Assembly: GCF_028649395.1 (NCBI RefSeq)
Contig: NZ_JAQSUW010000010.1
Location: 1-64,000, forward strand
Direction: 5' to 3'
DNA: 64,000 bases
From: Pseudomonas sp. Gutcm_11s
Lineage (GTDB): Bacteria > Pseudomonadota > Gammaproteobacteria > Pseudomonadales > Pseudomonadaceae
Shown here: positions 62,945 to 64,000 of the stretch, piece by piece
Position numbering within the stretch: position 1 is the first letter of the stretch
Layout: the number at the start of each line of letters is the position of its first letter
Notes under the pieces: model-generated
Databases searched by the model: none
The model's input: only the letters and a program-made list of their open reading frames with translations
Told to the model about the DNA's origin: nothing
Translations under genes and position numbers: made by a program

Positions 62945-63433
62945 TTGTTCACCTCGGTGGCATATGAAATGCCCCCCCGCAGTAACGGTAGGCGGAAACC
63001 AGCGGCAGCCTGGTAAAACGCACCGAAACCGCCGCAACTCGTTGTTTGCACGAACTTTTATTGAGCTGTAAAAAACCGAGAACGGCAGTGTCAGCTCGGA
63101 AAACCAAGACACCAGCAATCGTCACGCTTCCGCGTAGTGGCAGCTCCGCCGCGATAGCCAGCCCCAGCAAGGCGTTATCGCGTGTTCAACTGCACCACGA
63201 CAGCGACTCAACACCCACCCCAGCACCAACCCCGCACACCCACGCCGCGCAACAATCCCCCAACCAAACTGACCAGTAACGGCACGGGAGAACCAGAAAA
63301 CCGGCACCGCCAAAAAACTCCCTCAAAACGCATCGAGCTGAGCATTTTCGAGCGCTGCCCATTCAAACGCCCACCCGATCAGGCCCCGGTATGGTTTCCG
63401 AAGCCCCACGCAGAGAAGGCAGCAGTTTTTTGG
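62945..63433. other. 489-bp non-coding stretch upstream of the integrase, C/A-rich
   Basis: No convincing gene on either strand. From about 63185 to 63320 the plus strand is strikingly rich in C and A and poor in G and T (runs such as CACCCACCCCAGCACCAACC), so small open frames there encode only Pro/Thr/Asn-rich junk. A TTATATA patch lies near 63433. It may hold the integrase promoter, recombinase arm sites or an attachment site, but I cannot define one. Confidence 0.5.
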
Positions 63434-63970
63434 TTATATACCGCCCGGTGGCAACAACACGGCATGCCAGTCAGTCACGCTAGTCAGCAGGCGGGCATCT
63501 AGCTCGCGCTCCAACCCAGCCACCTGCGCCACCGTCGCGCCCTCCTCGGAATACCTGCGCAGGATTTCCCGCCGCTGGTCGCTGCTCTCAAGATCAGGAC
63601 ACCCTGCCAGCGCCCAAGCCCGCAACGTAGCCAGCGGCAACACCCCACCCGACAACCGCGCCACCCGACGCTGCGCTTTACTCATGCTCAGCGCGAACAA
63701 GTATCCATCGGCGCCAAGTGCCGCCAGCCCATAGAGCTTCAGCAGATGCAGCACCGGGTCAGTCAGCGGCAGGCAGCAGGCGGCTGCCCCACACCACCAC
63801 AACCTAGCGGCCAGGTCGAAGTCAGCCGTTCGCGCCTGCAGCACAACATCAGGCGGCTGCCCGTAACACAAAGTCAGCAGGCCGAGCAGCGCGGCCTGGG
63901 GGTCACTTCCGAAACCATCCAGTAGCCTCGACACAGTCCAGTCGAGCAGCGGCAACGTCTCCCGCATCAC
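63434..63970 (-). CDS. Short recombinase-like protein lacking catalytic residues
   Basis: Protein of 178 residues (GTG start at 63970, or ATG at 63967; GGAG upstream suits both). Residues ~25-85 follow the hydrophobic and spacing pattern of the integrase catalytic-domain entry (ALLGLLTLCYGQPPD lines up with the MLLLGLRVGET region), but the catalytic arginine is replaced. No H-x-x-R or tyrosine motif is evident. It may be a degenerate or accessory relative of the integrase. Alternatively it is an unrelated helical protein. It follows a possible upstream gene by overlapping TGA/GTG signals. Confidence 0.55.
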   Translation of the reverse strand: MMRETLPLLDWTVSRLLDGFGSDPQAALLGLLTLCYGQPPDVVLQARTADFDLAARLWWCGAAACCLPLTDPVLHLLKLYGLAALGADGYLFALSMSKAQRRVARLSGGVLPLATLRAWALAGCPDLESSDQRREILRRYSEEGATVAQVAGLERELDARLLTSVTDWHAVLLPPGGI

Positions 63971-64000
63971 TCAGCACTCCAGTGGATCGCACACCAGCAA
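63971..64000 (-). CDS. Possible 3' end of a gene running off the window
   Basis: The minus-strand frame ending TGA at 63971-63973 reads L-L-V-C-D-P-L-E-C before the stop, directly abutting the GTG/ATG starts of the next gene, as in a coupled operon. Only ten codons are visible, so this is weak. Confidence 0.3.
   Translation of the reverse strand: MLVCDPLEC

Noticed and set aside
63046..63502. Small plus-strand frames in the C/A-rich tract
   Set aside because: Their Pro/Thr/Asn-rich composition follows from base bias, there is no ribosome site, and one overlaps the minus-strand gene.
61658..63970. Recombinase-in-trio element
   Set aside because: Only one complete recombinase is present; the second candidate is short, lacks catalytic residues and does not overlap it.

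Overview
The window is a high-G+C chromosomal segment of a gamma-proteobacterium, almost certainly Pseudomonas sensu lato but not P. aeruginosa itself. This rests on recognisable proteins (Vfr, AmgK/MurU, RmcA, AgtABCD/AgtSR, LptD, RpoD) and on a gene order that, from memory, matches roughly PA0575 to PA0668 of P. aeruginosa PAO1. Two differences from that layout stand out. trpE and trpG are 11 bp apart, where PAO1 carries its R/F pyocin cluster. No speD lies between coq7 and the OsmC gene.

Region 1 (1-13.2 kb) holds tyrS; mepM-anmK (murein cleavage and anhydro-MurNAc recycling); erpA; argC; hemJ; a nitronate monooxygenase-like gene; a zinc-ribbon/DUF805 protein with a pilin-like tail; an SDR; an AAA ATPase; a HIT protein; coq7; an OsmC-like gene and vfr. 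Region 2 (13.2-26.4 kb, all minus strand) reads agtS-agtR-agtABCD-rpe-gph-trpE-trpG-trpD-trpC. The last 14 codons of gph read as a TrpL-like leader peptide just ahead of trpE.

Region 3 (26.5-44.3 kb) holds a DUF3530 gene; amgK-murU-djlA (cell-wall recycling plus a co-chaperone); lptD-surA-pdxA-rsmA-apaG-apaH-glpE (envelope biogenesis plus housekeeping); prkA-yeaH-spoVR (a nutrient-stress kinase module); and cca. Region 4 (44.3-55.2 kb) holds folK-folB, plsY, tsaD, the macromolecular synthesis genes rpsU-dnaG-rpoD, and the c-di-GMP enzyme rmcA. It ends with a CAU-anticodon tRNA, probably tRNA-Ile2, whose promoter lies inside the end of rmcA.

Region 5 (55.25-64 kb) is accessory DNA starting at the tRNA. 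It has an AT-richer orphan gene, copies of a ~26-bp repeat, a LysR/hydrolase/MFS/cyclophilin-like lipoprotein module, two small genes of unknown role, a tyrosine recombinase, a C/A-rich non-coding stretch, and a short gene resembling a recombinase core without its catalytic residues. I see no CRISPR array, rRNA gene, insertion sequence or complete prophage. All family assignments come from reading motifs by eye, without database searches.
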